64,000 nt of DNA from Trichaptum fuscoviolaceum (GCA_910574455.1 CAJSYZ010000005.1:2852001-2916000); one strand, 5' to 3'. Counted from the stretch's first letter, positions 22,717-35,536 are shown. Program-made: numbers and translations. The notes: generated by a model from the sequence alone, not told the origin.

Positions 22717-25648
22717 AACGATCATTACTTTGCTTTCCTTTTTTCTTTTCTCGCCACAATCTCTCCACTCATCATTAATCTGCTTTGCTGTGTTTTCATT
22801 TTCACATTGATATGTCGTGTAGCTATAGCCTTGCTTCCATTTCGATCAGCATTTTTTCTCAAACCTACTGTATTATTTCATCTCAATCTTCTCGTTTCTT
22901 AATTGGATACCTTTTCTGATGTTTCCTCATGGAACCGATGTATGAACTGTCTTACGTTCGTTGACTGTTGTAAAGTTCGTAGTATTACTTTCATCTATTA
23001 AGTAAAGGAAGCAATAAGTTTCTTCTATACCACTTGCTATTATACGCCGTAGTAGATTCTGGACGAATTCTAGCCAGTTTTTTGTGCTATTCTGTACCAG
23101 ATTCATTCATCGATATACATTGAACGAGCTAACCCGTTTACTATCACCAAGTTCCAATAACCTGGCGCTGCATCCTGAAGGCACGGCGCTCAATTATTTC
23201 GGGTTCTTTCTTATTCGATGCCAAAGTGTCGATTACATTGGAGCCTTTAGCATCACAGTGGAATAAAGTTTGCCACTCCTCGATCATAAAGGCCCACAAC
23301 TGGTACCGCCGGAAAGCACTGAAGGGGCTTTGCACAATTCCGTAGCATATCGACATACATCTCTCAACGTGATGATGGATGTTGTAGATTTACCGTATGG
23401 AGGTCCAAGAACTTCGATCTCTGGAATTCGGATACGCGACACGACACACTTGTCCGAAGGGTTAGACCCCAGTGAGCTAATGACATTCAATCAGTGTCTG
23501 TATGTATTATAGCAGGTGCCTGCTCCAATAGCGAGCGAATAATAGAGTCTCATACTAACGCGCCGCGGTTACTCGGAGGCCATGTACCTAGGTGATGCTA
23601 AGGAACGGCTTTCATGACACTACAGCTTGCCCAATCAGACAGAGCATCAGATCATAGATTGAATTCCCTTTTGAAGAGGAACAATCATCCTACGACACCA
23701 TACTACGACTTAGCATCTACATTTATCGATCTTGGATAACGAGTTGTGCCAAGTAAAGTCGCAAACCTCGTTGTCTCCACATGTCCAACAATAGGTGACA
23801 ACACGAAAGAAAAGCCAGAACTTTCATCTGCTGGTCGGATAGCCGAAATCAAATCACCGTACAGATCAAAGACGACACAAGCGAACTAACGGACCTTTCC
23901 CAACCTGGGTCAATCCCTCTCATGACAGAGACACAACAGCCGCATCGCTGAGTGAGATTACATGCTCTGTCCATTCAAAGGCATAGTACCAGACGGTAGA
24001 CAGTTCGGGTTAGCAGTAAAGCTTCGGCCAGAGCATCTGCCCATTATTAGCATGTGGCGTGCAGGAATGATTTGTTCACGGTCGGCGATGCGATGTTGAC
24101 CTGGCTGCCAGAACACAGTATTTGTACGCGAACACAGTCGCGGTGGTTTTAGAAGCTCAAGACGGACCGGTTCGGAGCAAATGGGATCAACGGGCCACGA
24201 TTTCCGCCCTGCTCTCAGCAACAAGACCTTGATCAGCATTCTCTGTAGCACCACGCTTGCTTGATCCCGGAACTAACGGGCTATTCCCCCCGAGTGTCAA
24301 TTCCCATAATTAAGTAGGATAGGGCTCCCGCTATGATCGTGATCTCCATTCAGCAGCTCTTTCCTATAAGAAAGGAGTCGCTGAGAGTATTCTGCTAGAG
24401 TGGACGAGGAGACGGCGACGCTTCATCGCAGGTACGTCGTAGATGTAACACTTTGGAGAGTTATGTACGAACGAAAGGGCTCAAGAGTTCTGCGCCGGCC
24501 AGTTAGACAGCCGACTGACACATATAGGGTTAAGTTCCTGTATATCATGGGCTTGGGGTTAGTTCAGGGAAGACGAAAAGACCAGCCACCTACCGATCGG
24601 TAGGAAGAAATAAATTTAGGAATGATGCTTTAATACAGTCACACTGGGAACATACACTTACGAATGGGTCCATCATTAGCGCACGCTGAAAAGCGTGCAT
24701 CAAGCTGTGCAAATACCAATCTCATCATTGAACGGAGTCGGAGGAGATAAGGTTCCTGAAGTACTCGGAATTGCCTAGACATGTTGCGACATGTCGCGGA
24801 AGTGTGGTCCAAGCCGCGGCGGTCTAAGATCTGAGAATTGATCGTCAATGGGCAGAGTACGTCACAACTTAAACGTTTCCAGCTTGAGACAATTATTCTC
24901 ATGAGGAGCAGTTCAGAAAATATTGTATAGCAAGGTGATGCAGTGTATTGAATACCTTGAAATTCATGCCAGCCTACAAGATGCCGGCAGTGATGATAAA
25001 AGGAAGGAAAGCATCCGAATCCCGATTACTTGTCAATCATAGTGAAGCAGTAACGAGCACCTTGTAGACATGGCTGTTTCGTTGGATGTGACTTGTTTCG
25101 CAGTAGCTAACATTCAGATACAGGAGGTTTCTGACCAGGTTGAACAGTTATAGCGGAAGTCATTTAAATTCCCAGGAAGTCTATTTCCTTCGCGATTGAT
25201 GGTGCTTCGCCGTCGGAAGACAATTCAATTCAGAAGCGTTGGCTTTAACGCCTGTACCAAAACTCCGTACTCCAGAGAATCGCCGCGTCATCAAGAGTTC
25301 AACCAAGGGTATGGTGTCGGGTTAAGCAGAATGCCGAATGCGCAGCAGGCGCGTCTCTACAATATGAAAACACGAAGATAATGGATGTGTGTCGCGTTAT
25401 TTTCTGGTGTTTGACGGTTAAACACGTACCTTGCTTCAACCAGACCATGCTATCCAGATATCCGAGGACAAAAATGAGAAAGCCGAGGAGAAATAAGTAT
25501 ACATACATAGAATACACCCGGCTAGACCCCACAACGTGCTAATCGGCGATGAATATTTGAATCTCCTGTTTTAAGCACAAAAAGAAATAAGCAATAACGT
25601 CGGTGAAACATATTAATTAGAGTTACCACTGTGTAGTAGTGGCTGAAG
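22717..25648. other. 2.9-kb region without recognisable genes
   Basis: The first 300 bp are pyrimidine-rich (the 3' flank of the transcription factor). Beyond that, only short frames occur on both strands. The most suggestive is a minus-strand hydrophobic start at 25532 (YLFLLGFLIFVLGYLDSMVW) with a GTACGT donor after it. It can be spliced to a short frame that soon stops, so I do not call a gene. The remainder may be regulatory sequence or decayed DNA. Confidence 0.4.
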
Positions 25649-26452
25649 CTACCTGTAAGCACTCGTCTCATCCCGTCTTGCCCCTTCATCCCACCCTCGC
25701 CTATTCCACCGATCTGTTTCCCTATTGGCATAGTTGCTGCGAGTGGGAGTACGTGAACGTTGTCGGTCTCGCCTGGGCGATGCCGATCGGCGTCCCGCGA
25801 CGAAACGGCCTTCGTCAATTGAGCGCCTTCGCAGGTGTGGGGACTGAGAACGCGACCGTCCTCTATGGCTTTCGCCCCGTGGATGGTGATCGTATTCAAC
25901 GTCAGAATCCTCTCTCCGTCTATTTCGCTTTTCCTCCTTTCTTGCCTTCTTTTCGGCTTTCCTAGCCTTCTTCTCTAACTTCTTCAGTTTCCTTTCCTCT
26001 TTCTCCTTTTGCTTAGCTTGTTCCGCGGGAGATGGGGACAACTGGCTGCCTGAGACCTCTCCTTCACCCGCTGATACATCGGCGCTCTTTTTCGAAGGAG
26101 CAAAGCCTCTGTGAGAATTTGTCAATGGAGCCAGATGCACAATACGGCCAATAGAGCTCACAATGCTAATGATATTGCTTCCTCTTCAGCCTCTTTGATT
26201 CTCCTGATCTCGGCTTGTCTTTCGCTCTCCGTTTGTTTGCCCTCTCTGTTGTACCAATGGACATCCTTATTCTTCTGCCATCTTCCTGTTGGGGCATTGA
26301 TACTATGTCCGAGATAGTGCTATACAAGCGGTTAAAGACAGGGTGGTTACTTTAATGACAGAACGTACTTCTCTATCCTTGTCAGCGGATACATCGGCCC
26401 ATTTAAATTCTGCCTGACCACCACGAGTACCACCTCTTATAGGTTCATACAT
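25649..26452 (-). CDS. MMTAG2-like protein (multiple myeloma tumor-associated protein 2-like N-terminal domain)
   Basis: Three coding exons give about 215 residues. The N terminus MYEPIRGGTRGGQAEFKWAD followed by VSADKDRE, then HYLGHSINAPTGRWQKNKDV with HWYNREGK and a helical ERQAEIRRIKEAEEEA, matches the conserved domain of MMTAG2-type proteins (PF10159), which are widespread in eukaryotes and suspected to act in RNA metabolism. After LALGFAPSK comes a lysine/glutamate coiled stretch (KKLEKKARKAEKKARKEEK) and an Arg/Ser tail (RSRSQSP, RRSASPRRDRQRSRTP) typical of nuclear splicing-linked proteins. Stop at 25651-25649. The ATG at 26452-26450 sits two bases after a strong intron end (TACTAAC...GTGCAG), so a 5' UTR intron or a small upstream coding exon is possible. 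Tandem with TOP3, about 230 bp apart. Confidence 0.8.
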
Positions 26453-26679
26453 ACTGCACAGAGTTAGTATGAGCAAATGTTGAAAGTGAAGGAGATGTTG
26501 TGGCTGTCGGGAAAGGTGTGCACACGTTCCTACCGACGAACTCAAAACCAAACATGGCCCCATTTCCATTCTGGGATACACGTACTACAGTAGGTATAGT
26601 AGGGCCGTAACCAATAATAATAGTATACATACTCCCAAACATGCACAATAACACACAGGGTTAAGTCAAAGCCACTATC

Positions 26680-29600
26680 TCAATACCCATCTGCTGCAGC
26701 AAATCTGGATTTGCTTTTCGATCTTGAGGAGCCCCGTGAATGAGATGCCTTCCCCCTCCCTCGCTTTGATTGAGTGCGGCCCTTCAGTTTTTGTCCGCTA
26801 TCGCCATTTGGACAAGCTATGACATTGCTTAAAGTCAGCTTCTCATCATAAATCTTATTGTGCTATTGTATCACCGTTACTAAAGTGTCCCTCCTGTCCG
26901 CACTTAAAGCATGAGCCGTAAGAGGGTGTTTCTTTCGCTCGACTCGTACTTTTCGCATTATTCGTACACGCTGGCAGGGAAAATAAAAGACCTAAGCAGA
27001 TCAAACAAGATTGAGATGATTGCACTCACAGCTGCTGTAATGTCCTTCTTGTCCACACTTAAAACAAGCCGTGGACGACGGGGTTGCTGCAGTAGATGAG
27101 TTCCCACTCATCGATCTTTGCCCTCCATTCTGTGCCGTGTTCGTACAAGCTAATGATAGAGAAGTAAAGTTGAGGTCACAAGAAAAATACTCAACATACA
27201 GCTCGCCCAGTGGCCTTCTTGTCCGCACTGTATGAACAATTTAGTTAATGCAGTATGGGCGTACCGCTGAAAAAGTCATGTTTACCTTATAACATCCTCC
27301 TTGCTGGCTTGACCCAGCAGTATGCGCTTTGGAGTTCACAGCAGGTGATCCAGCCGCAGTCGAAGCAGGATCATCGTCCCATTCGAAGTATCCACATCGC
27401 GCTTTCTCGCAATTCGGACAGATCCAAAACTTGCGCCCTTGATTCGGGCCCTCTTTCACCACGGTTTTCTGCACAGCCGTCATATCGCACTTGCATCTCC
27501 GCACATCATGCGTGTCATTATGCATAGCAGAGCTGTCAGAGTACTGCTGATTATCAGTGAGCTGAAATCCTGTATTTGACAGTAAGATCCTCACCGCTCG
27601 GCCAATTGGCATCTTCTTGGGGGCTGTATTCAGTGAGGCGTCCCGAAGTAGTGATGATCCAGACGACGGCCCATCCATCCACTCGAAAAAGTCACACTGC
27701 CCAGAATTGCTACAAGTCCAGAAACGGCGACCTTTGTTTGGACCCTCCTTGACAACGGTTCGTTCGCCTGCTGGCACGTTGCACCGACATTTTACTTCTA
27801 CGGATCCCGTGGAAGCAGCAGGTAGTGGTTGAGCTCTCGTACGAGTCGGTGGAGGAGGCGCAGGGCGCAAGGGAGTAGCCGCAGATGGCGTAGGTCGAGT
27901 TGCAGGAATTGAACGAGGTTGAGGGGCAAGAGTAGGCTCATCGAAGTCGAATATTTCTGAATAAAGGTACAATAAAGTTATGAAGTCGGGATGCGGAGAA
28001 AAAGACGACAAATCTCACCATCATCTTCCTCGATGAGTGAGGGTGTTGTTGCATTTCCCCGAGTACTGGCGCTTGTTGGAGCAAACCCTTGACCGCCATT
28101 ACCTCTCGGGCCAGGAGGTGCGCCGCCAGCACCACCACCTCCCGGTCCTCCTCCCCCTCCAGGTCCTCTTCCCCCTCCAGGTCCTCCTCCCCCTCCAGGT
28201 CCTCCGCCACCGCCGGGCCCTCTCCCGCCACCACCAGGGCCACCTCTTCCATCACCGCCCCTTCCGATATGTCCCTGCGGCCGACCCTGATTGGGGCCCG
28301 CTCCCGGACCACCTTCAACATACCTGCTAACACTCTACTCTTTCCTCAGTAACTCTTCAGTATATGATTGTAGAAAAGCATACCGAGATAACCTTGTGGA
28401 ATTCCCGATTTGCCTTCACGAATACTTCCTTGTACTGGTTTATGCTCTGTTCTAGCATGTCTTCCTTAGTCTTTGTTCGTTCACAGACTTCCACCATGCT
28501 TCTTTCGGTCTGCGAACGCACTTATCGAACCAAATTGCGTCTTGAAGCTGCACTGTAGACTCACATCACGACGTAATTGCGGCTTACTCAGACTTTTATC
28601 GAAGCCAATGTCATTGTAGCCTTCAATCAATCCCACCCCGAGTGTTGATGGAACGAGATATTTTATCTGGCCCTCCATTCTCTCAAGGACGTATCCTCTG
28701 TCGATGACAGTTTGAATGTGCTGGGCGATCGTAGCATCCGTTCCTAAAGCACATGAGATACCCATCATCGAGTATTCGTAAAGACTATCTTACCAATCCC
28801 GTTCTTATCCATAAGGCCAACAAGATCAGCCTCCGTTAAAAACGAAGGGCAAGTTGTCTGTCCGTCTCGCAATTCACAGACAGACGGCATGAACTCTTCG
28901 CCTTCGAAAAAGTCTGGGAGATACTTGCCCGTCCACTTATCGTAAGGATAGACCTCGAGATAATTCCTCTCGAGTACAATTAAACCTGGTAGACCGATTA
29001 AGTTTTGATAGAGACATGTCGAGAGAACAACCAACCAGTAGCCGAGAAGTACTCTCCTCCGCACAGAACTTCTATTGATGTCTCTTGGCCTTCAGCATCT
29101 TTTGAACAAGAAGCTAAAAACCGCCTGGCGACGAATTCGTATACTTTCTTTTCATCACCGACAAGATTTCCTGCGTATTGCGTAGGATGAATAGGAGGAT
29201 GCGCTTTGTCATTCTTCTTCCCGTTCCGAGGCCTGTTAAATCCACCTTGATGGAGCCTGAGTGTATAATTTCTTAGTGCCCTTAAAGGTATACAGGAAAG
29301 ATTTACTGACTGAGTGGCAAACGCTCCCCAATTAGGATCGGTTGTCTGCTTTCCGATCAGTGACATGAAGTCGAACTGAGGATCATACTGATCTGTTTCT
29401 GTGCGAGGATAAGACAGGAAACCCTGTTGGTACAATTTCTCGGCAACCTACTGCAGATCAGAAAGACATTGCTAGTTACGTGAATAAAATCACATTACAT
29501 CAAGAACCTTCTTCGGGGCAAGTCTGAGCAGCCTCGATCCAGCCTTTTGAAGCTCAACGGTCGTTAGAGGAAGAGGCTTCCTATCGTCGAGTATTACTTA

Positions 29601-30648
29601 AAGAGTCACGGAAGCAAAAAGCGTAGTCACCATTTCTTCGTCCCTTTATCTGTCTTCTTTGTAACCCTCGCGGACGGGTTCTCGAGTACGGTCTCATAAA
29701 TTGCCAGCGATGCCTCGAAGTCAAAAAGGCGAACTCTCTTCCAGACAAACTCCGTGGTCTCCTCATCGTCGTCCTTCTTATTCTTCCTTCCAGTAGATAT
29801 GGGCTTCTTCGGAGAGGAAGGGCGGGATAGCGACAGAAAAATATACCAAAATGTCTCAGGTACGAATGACTTGACTTGCTCGTATCTCGAGACAACAAAA
29901 CCGAGAGTCGGAAATTGGCAAGGTCCATAAGAGATAGGACCGCCTTCTTGCATTTGTGCAAACCGGCCTTGCAGTGCCAATGTCTGCATCCGTGTGAATG
30001 CGGCACCAAGTCGGAGATCAAGTATAGTACGAGCTTCAACCGCGTCAGCTTGAGCCTGGTCAAGTTCAATGGGATGTTGTGCTGCGTTGTGAATCTGCCT
30101 GTACTGCGCCTCAATTTCGAAACCCAGCTGAGGCAAGCAATAGACTCACTGAGGTATAATCGCAGAGAATCTGGCTCTCTTTACTCTTATCCGTGGGTTC
30201 GCTCTCCTACAAATATTCGCAACTTCTGCACCAATGTTTTCCCCCTCACGATCACAATCCGTCCATATCATCAGCATTTCGGCTCGCCTTGCTTCATTCT
30301 TGAGGTTATCTTCAATCGTCTTCGACGATTGCGCGACCTTTGCCTCCACTGGGGCATCGAAAAGCGCATAAGGATCGCATGAATGCCAGCCTTTGTAGTT
30401 TGGTGGGAAGTCATGCTCCATAAGATGCCCAGAGACAGATGTTACGGTAAAAGTCGCATTACTCTGAGGATAGATGAATTCGAAGTTCTTGATGAACTTA
30501 TTTCGAGTGTTGCGCTAGTTCAAATCATCAGTATGCTGTAATGAAAGGCGGCTGAACGAGTGCGTACTGTATCATATTGGCCACCAGATAAAATACCTGT
30601 AATCGACCTAGCAATTGAGGGCTTTTCCGCGACACATAGGACTCGCAT
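26680..30648 (-). CDS. TOP3: DNA topoisomerase III (type IA) with GRF and CCHC zinc fingers
   Basis: A type IA topoisomerase that passes single strands and, with RecQ helicase and Rmi1, dissolves recombination intermediates in the nucleus. It starts MRVLCVAEKPSIARSITGIL (TOPRIM), continues VSGHLMEHDFPPNY and WTDCDREGENIG (the acidic metal site), then YGPCQFPTLGFVVSRYE. The active-site region GFLSYPRTETDQY holds the catalytic tyrosine, and QGGFNRPRNGKKNDKAHPPI and KNGIGTDATIAQHI follow. After the core comes a Gly/Pro-rich hinge, two GRF zinc fingers (CRCNVPAGERTVVKEGPNKG with RRFWTC; and CKCDMTAVQKTVVKEGPNQG with RKFWIC), and three CCHC knuckles (CYKCGQEGHW, CFKCGQEGHY, CFKCGQEGHF). It ends in a basic Ser/Lys tail, stop at 26682-26680. 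Many introns; no frame break seen. Confidence 0.93.
28141..28207 (-). repeat. 18-bp minisatellite inside TOP3 coding sequence
   Basis: Three to four near-identical copies of an 18-base unit (CCCCCTCCAGGTCCTCYT on the plus strand). On the minus strand they encode repeated Gly-Gly-Gly-Arg/Gly-Gly-Pro units in the hinge between the topoisomerase core and the zinc fingers. Length changes in whole units keep the frame. Confidence 0.75.
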
Positions 30649-31087
30649 GAGTGAGGCAAGCCTTCGGTCCGCAAGGACAGGATGCTTCGGAGAGAAGCGT
30701 AGAGTAGTACACCACCGAATGGTTATGGGCGTAAAGAAAGAGTCAAATGTCTTACATAATGGATGAAGCGCGTTATTTACGCGTTATTTGTACTCACTGG
30801 CAGGCTGGCGCTCGGCACTCCCGATTCCTGGTGTTGACTGTTGAACACCTCAACCAATACGTTCTCTCGGAACAAGACGCTTTCCTAGATACTGACCCTT
30901 AGCAGTTTAGTACAATTGACGTACGGTTGTTAGGAAGCTGATGTCCGTGTCGACTCCGGTGCACTTGGCAGGGCGTCTAGGTTCCTGTTCCTTCAAACTC
31001 AGCCTTGGTTTTGTGATGATTCATCGATGTCCAACTACCCTCAAGCACTGTATTGTCCTCTCCTGCCTCTCGTTCTCATAGTCACGT
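30649..31087. other. divergent promoter region, TOP3 / DUF4246
   Basis: This 440-bp spacer lies between the divergent starts of TOP3 (-) and the DUF4246 gene (+). No gene seen. It includes a short direct repeat of GCGTTATTT-type sequence near 30769-30788. Confidence 0.45.
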
Positions 31088-33174
31088 ATGGAGGAGCACA
31101 ATGGCTTTCCTGATGCCATACCCAGCATTTTTGACGAAGAAACTTATGACATCCCAGAACCACGTACAGTGAGTCCGATGCGTTATTGTAATTGAATATT
31201 GTGCAGTTCCTCAATGTACACAAATAGCTGAAAGAGCTGGCGATGGTTAGGCTCTCGGCCAGCATCCGTGCAAAGTCTGACTGGTGGCTCAAGTACGAAG
31301 ACGCAAAGATCCGTGCGAAATGGAAAACTGAGGCACTCAAGCAAACGTTTGCGTGGATCTGGGCGGCGAACATGCTTGTTCCGTATGAAGAGCGAGATCA
31401 GTACATATTCCAAGGCTACAGGAACCCACTTGAAGTGGCACTTTCCGAGAAGCAAGTTGATTATGTCCTTGATGAGCTCGATGGTTATGCGAAGCTGAGA
31501 GATGGAGCTACTGGCATTCAAGTACGTGGTGACTGAGTACCCTTCTCAGTACTTGTTTAACTCATTTTCAGGTGTCATGCTTTGATGGCATTTGGCATTC
31601 AGACACCCTGATTCCTACATCTTTGCGTACTGAGCTGATCGACGCAGCTCGTTTCCTGGAGGACATTCCGGAAGACAAAAAAGATTGGCATCCAAACTCA
31701 GACGACCAAGTGCTAGATCTTGTGCATCCATCTCTTTATCCTGTTGTCTACGGACGTACACTTGGTCACTATCCGGACCCAGACGGACCTGTGGCACCCA
31801 TTACATGCCCTTTCCCGCAAAAGGGTAGATTTTACGAATTTCGATACCGTTCCGATAAATTCCAGTGGCTACCTACTGATTTTAAGGTGGATGATACTGG
31901 TCATGTTAAGGCTCTTGGATACATCAATAACTTGCATACATCGCACGAGGACCTCTACAGATGCGTAGAAGGCGTGATTAAATGCTTCATACCACTATGG
32001 GAACGAGTTCTCATAGACTTGTTTGAAGATTTGCCAACGAGGATACCGGATTCGTATCAGCACGTAAGAGACATTGATCCCAGATTTCCGCGAGAGGATA
32101 CCAAGGAAGTAGTAGAAGAAAAATCGAAGGCCAAAGACGACGGAAATGAGGAGGGAGGGGAGGGATTAGATTACTGGGATCGCGTCGATGACTACTATGA
32201 CAATGTCTGGGAAATTGACAGGATTGTCTACCTCCCCGACGTTCCAGAGGATGGGTATCCTGGTGGGATCGAGGATCGTGCTGTGAACATATCGCTTCAT
32301 GGAAAAATGCTTCAAGTCATTGTGAAGCTCGCAAACATTCACTTGGTACATATTGCTCTATTACGTGTATGTTGCGCATTGTTGACCTCTGAGAATCTAC
32401 CTTAGACACCAGAAAAGACCGAATATAAAGGTGGATCGTGGCACATCGAGGGCATGGAAAACGAGCACATAGTAGCCTCAGGTATTTACTACTATGCCCA
32501 GAAGTAGGTTGGAGTTATGTCTCTCGTACGTACTGAAGTTTCTAACTCACCGCAGGAACATTACGTCTAGTGAGCTTGCATTTCGTATCGCTGTAGACGA
32601 GCCGGAGATTGGACGGACGGCTGAAACAGATAGTTATGATTATCATGCACACGAAATGACCTGGGGAATGGCTAAGGGCATTCAGTATGTTCTGCACAAT
32701 GTTCTTGCCAAATCATTAACAAGGATAACTCTTCCCAGTGATACTAGTACGAGGTTGAACAACGTCGTTGGGGCTACTGAGACATGTGAAGGACGTTGCA
32801 TTGCTTTCCCAAACGTCTATCAGCACCGTGTTTCACCTTTCAAGCTTGCAGAACCCACAGAGCCCGGTCATCGCAAGATCCTTGCGCTCTTTCTTGTCGA
32901 TCCATCGATTTCCCCGATTCCGAGCACGACGCACGTACCACCTCAACAGGCTTCCTGGGCGATGCAGGCGCTCTACGCTACCGACGCGAACGCTCCCGTA
33001 CACCGGCTTCCTAAGGAAATTCTCAGTATGATTGAGAATGACTCGGGGTTAATGAATGAAAGTGAAGCGAAGGCACTAAGACTTGACCTTATGAAGGAAA
33101 GGACGTCGCTGATGGAAGGTGCAGAAGAGGTTGAATATTTGTTCTCTGGTGTCTTCAATCTCTGTGAACATTGA
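31088..33174 (+). CDS. DUF4246 family protein, intact copy
   Basis: About 580 residues in six exons, matching the fungal DUF4246 family (PF14033), whose function is unknown. Exon 1 reads MEEHNGFPDAIPSIFDEETY and ends IPEPRT. Exon 2 has LKELAMVRLSASIRAKSDWW and VPYEERDQYIF. The large third exon has IWHSDTLIPTSLRTELID and KKDWHPNSDDQVLDLVHPSL, an acidic insert, and LQVIVKLANIHL. The last exons carry ELAFRIAVDEPEIG and the family C terminus RLNNVVGATET, PNVYQHRVSPFKL, PGHRKILALFLVDP, ending FNLCEH. The intron at about 32690-32741 is placed by analogy with the second copy. The PNVYQHRV...PGHRKILALFLVDP stretch resembles the H...R part of 2-oxoglutarate oxygenases, but I cannot identify a full metal site. 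An in-frame TAG just upstream fixes the start. Confidence 0.85.
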
Positions 33175-34213
33175 CTTTCGCGTCCGCGGGACAGGATAGA
33201 ACATTCACTGCAATCTGATTTTTTATGGTGAGGATCTGCGCTGAAATCATTCCATGAATGATGAGACCCGCCTAGAAAGCATATACCAGGTATTATGTAG
33301 TAAGATTCACGCAAAAATTTCCGTTGTCATCGGATTTGCACGGTCCTTGCAGACGAAGCTACAGAGCCAGAGTGGATTGGCCAGACGATGAGTCGTAAAG
33401 GTTTCGAATTGCTGTCAGACACGTTGACTGATATACGCCAGTATTAGTTTATCATCAGTATGTTCCCGGACAAGTTGTACAGCGTCGACTACATTCACAA
33501 GATGATCTACTAAACGACATGTAAGTTTTCAGTTACCTTCCTGTCCATGTGTGCTAGACATAATTATGACTTATTCTTGAACTGAGGGTACTGCCCACCT
33601 AATCGACATTGACCGAATGCATATTTTGTGGATGTGAGGATTGATGCGACGGTTGAGATTGGGGCAAGCCTTCAGACTGTCCCCCCAAGCCTTTGATGTT
33701 GGCTTGCGCCCCAAGCAAGATTCAAATCACTTCGGAGCCCCAAATAGTAGTATGTCAATAGCCGTCAAAGTTGCATTTGCCTCTCGTAGATTGAGCGCAT
33801 TCGTTCCTGCGATGCTGTCAGCTCCGGGTTTGTAGCACCTCTTCGCGCCCCAGCCGTGTCTATCGGATTCAACATAGAAAATAATGGTTTCCTTCACAGT
33901 CAACATTAAGATAGACAAAAGTATATGACAGCTTAGCGCATGAAAAGAAAGCAGAGTGCAAAACCAGACGGCAGGCGTTTTCGCGGCCGCAAAAGAGAGT
34001 AGGAAGGCAATGAATGTGAGCCTGAGTTTCTACCCCTCTGATAGCGTGAGAAACTTAGGGTCAAGGCTAAAGACGCGCGACTTCCTCTCTTTTAAACTAA
34101 AAATGCGACCATGCCTCGTACGTTTCCCCAACGCCCCCTCCTCGCTCCTCCTTCTCAATTCCTACTTCTTCTCTGTCGATCGCAGACGACTGGCTCAGTG
34201 AAGTAAAGACGAC
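33175..34213. other. intergenic region upstream of ERG19
   Basis: About 1 kb without a supported gene. The final 150 bp are pyrimidine-rich, as expected for a highly expressed fungal promoter. Short open frames on both strands (for example 33641-33835) show no family motif. Confidence 0.5.
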
Positions 34214-35536
34214 ATGGTGTACCAAGCAACAGCTTCTGCGCCTGTGAACATCGCGTGCATCAAGTGTGTTATACTCCATCGATCCATATATGCAGTCAGA
34301 AGCTGATTACTGTCGGTAATTTCTACAGATACTGGGGCAAGCGCGACACGAAATTGATCTTGCCTACAAACTCCTCGCTGTCTGTTACATTGGACCAGGA
34401 TCACTTGCGGTCAACGACTACCTCACGCGCGGACCCATCATTCACAAAAGACAGGTTATGGTTAAATGGAAAGGAGGAGGAAATCAAAGAAGGTGGTAGA
34501 CTTGCAACTTGCATCTCAGAAATGAAACGTCTGCGCAAAGAAGTAGAGAAGAAAGATGGTGTCCCGAGAGTAAGTATCAATAATTCCATTATATTCATGG
34601 TTAATCATTCGGTCAATACAGCTCTCAGAGTACTTCGTTCGTATATGCTCCCATAACAACTTCCCAACCGCCGCGGGCCTTGCGTCCTCGGCAGCTGGTT
34701 TCGCCGCACTTGTTTCATCCCTCGCACTGCTTTATGAACTGCCCGCAAGCCCTTCCGAACTCTCCCTGATTGCGCGCCAAGGCTCCGGATCAGCCTGCCG
34801 ATCCTTGTTCGGCGGCTACGTCGCATGGGAGATGGGCTCCAAAGCAGACGGTTCAGACTCGTTCGCGGTCGAAATTGCGCCGCGCGAGCACTGGCCGGAC
34901 ATGCACGCTCTCATCTGTGTCGTATCGGACGTCAAGAAGGGCACCTCCTCGACGTCAGGCATGCAGCGCACTGTCGAGACTTCGCCCCTCCTTCAACATC
35001 GTATCAAAGAGGTCGTCCCTCAACGCATGCAGGCCATTTCTGAGGCCATCCGGAAAAAGGACTTCGACTCGTTTGCTCGCCTGACAATGGCTGATTCAAA
35101 TCAGTTCCACGCTGTTGCATTGGACACGGAGCCCCCGATTTTCTACATGAACGACGTGAGCCGGGCGATCGTGGCGCTTATAGTCGAGCTTAACCGGCTG
35201 AGCGTCGAGGCGGGCAAGGGCTATAAAGCTGCATACACTTACGACGCCGGTCCGAATGCAGTCATCTACGCTCCGAAGGAGAATCTGCGCGAGATCGTAG
35301 AGCTCATCCTTGCATACTTCCCCCAGGAAGAACCGTTTAAGGATGTATTCGGTCTCTTCGCCAATTCGCAGGTGCAAGGCAAGACGCCTGTGGGTTTCAA
35401 CGAGAACGTTGCGAAAAAGTTTGACGTCGGAGCTGTGAAGGGCCTGATCCACACTCGTGTTGGCGACGGACCAAGGAAATTGGGGCCTGAGGAGGCACTT
35501 CTTGGTCCTGAGGGTCTTCCCAAGACTCTTGCATGA
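34214..35536 (+). CDS. ERG19: diphosphomevalonate decarboxylase
   Basis: This enzyme catalyses ATP-dependent decarboxylation of mevalonate diphosphate to isopentenyl diphosphate in the cytosol, the last step of the mevalonate pathway feeding sterols. Three exons give about 395 residues, the usual length. It starts MVYQATASAPVNIACIKYWG then KRDTKLILPTNSSLSVTLDQ, the family signature. The GHMP ATP loop NNFPTAAGLASSAAGFAALV is complete, followed by QGSGSACRSLFGGYVAWEMG and DVKKGTSSTSGMQRTVETSP. The conserved aspartate for catalysis lies in TYDAGPNAVIY. It ends LGPEGLPKTLA and TGA. Introns split IK/YWG (donor GTGTGT at about 34264) and lie before LSEYFVRICS. No lesions. Confidence 0.96.

Noticed and set aside
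28037..28352. Ser/Arg-Pro repeat frames on the plus strand
   Set aside because: Antisense translation of the TOP3 Gly/Pro minisatellite hinge.
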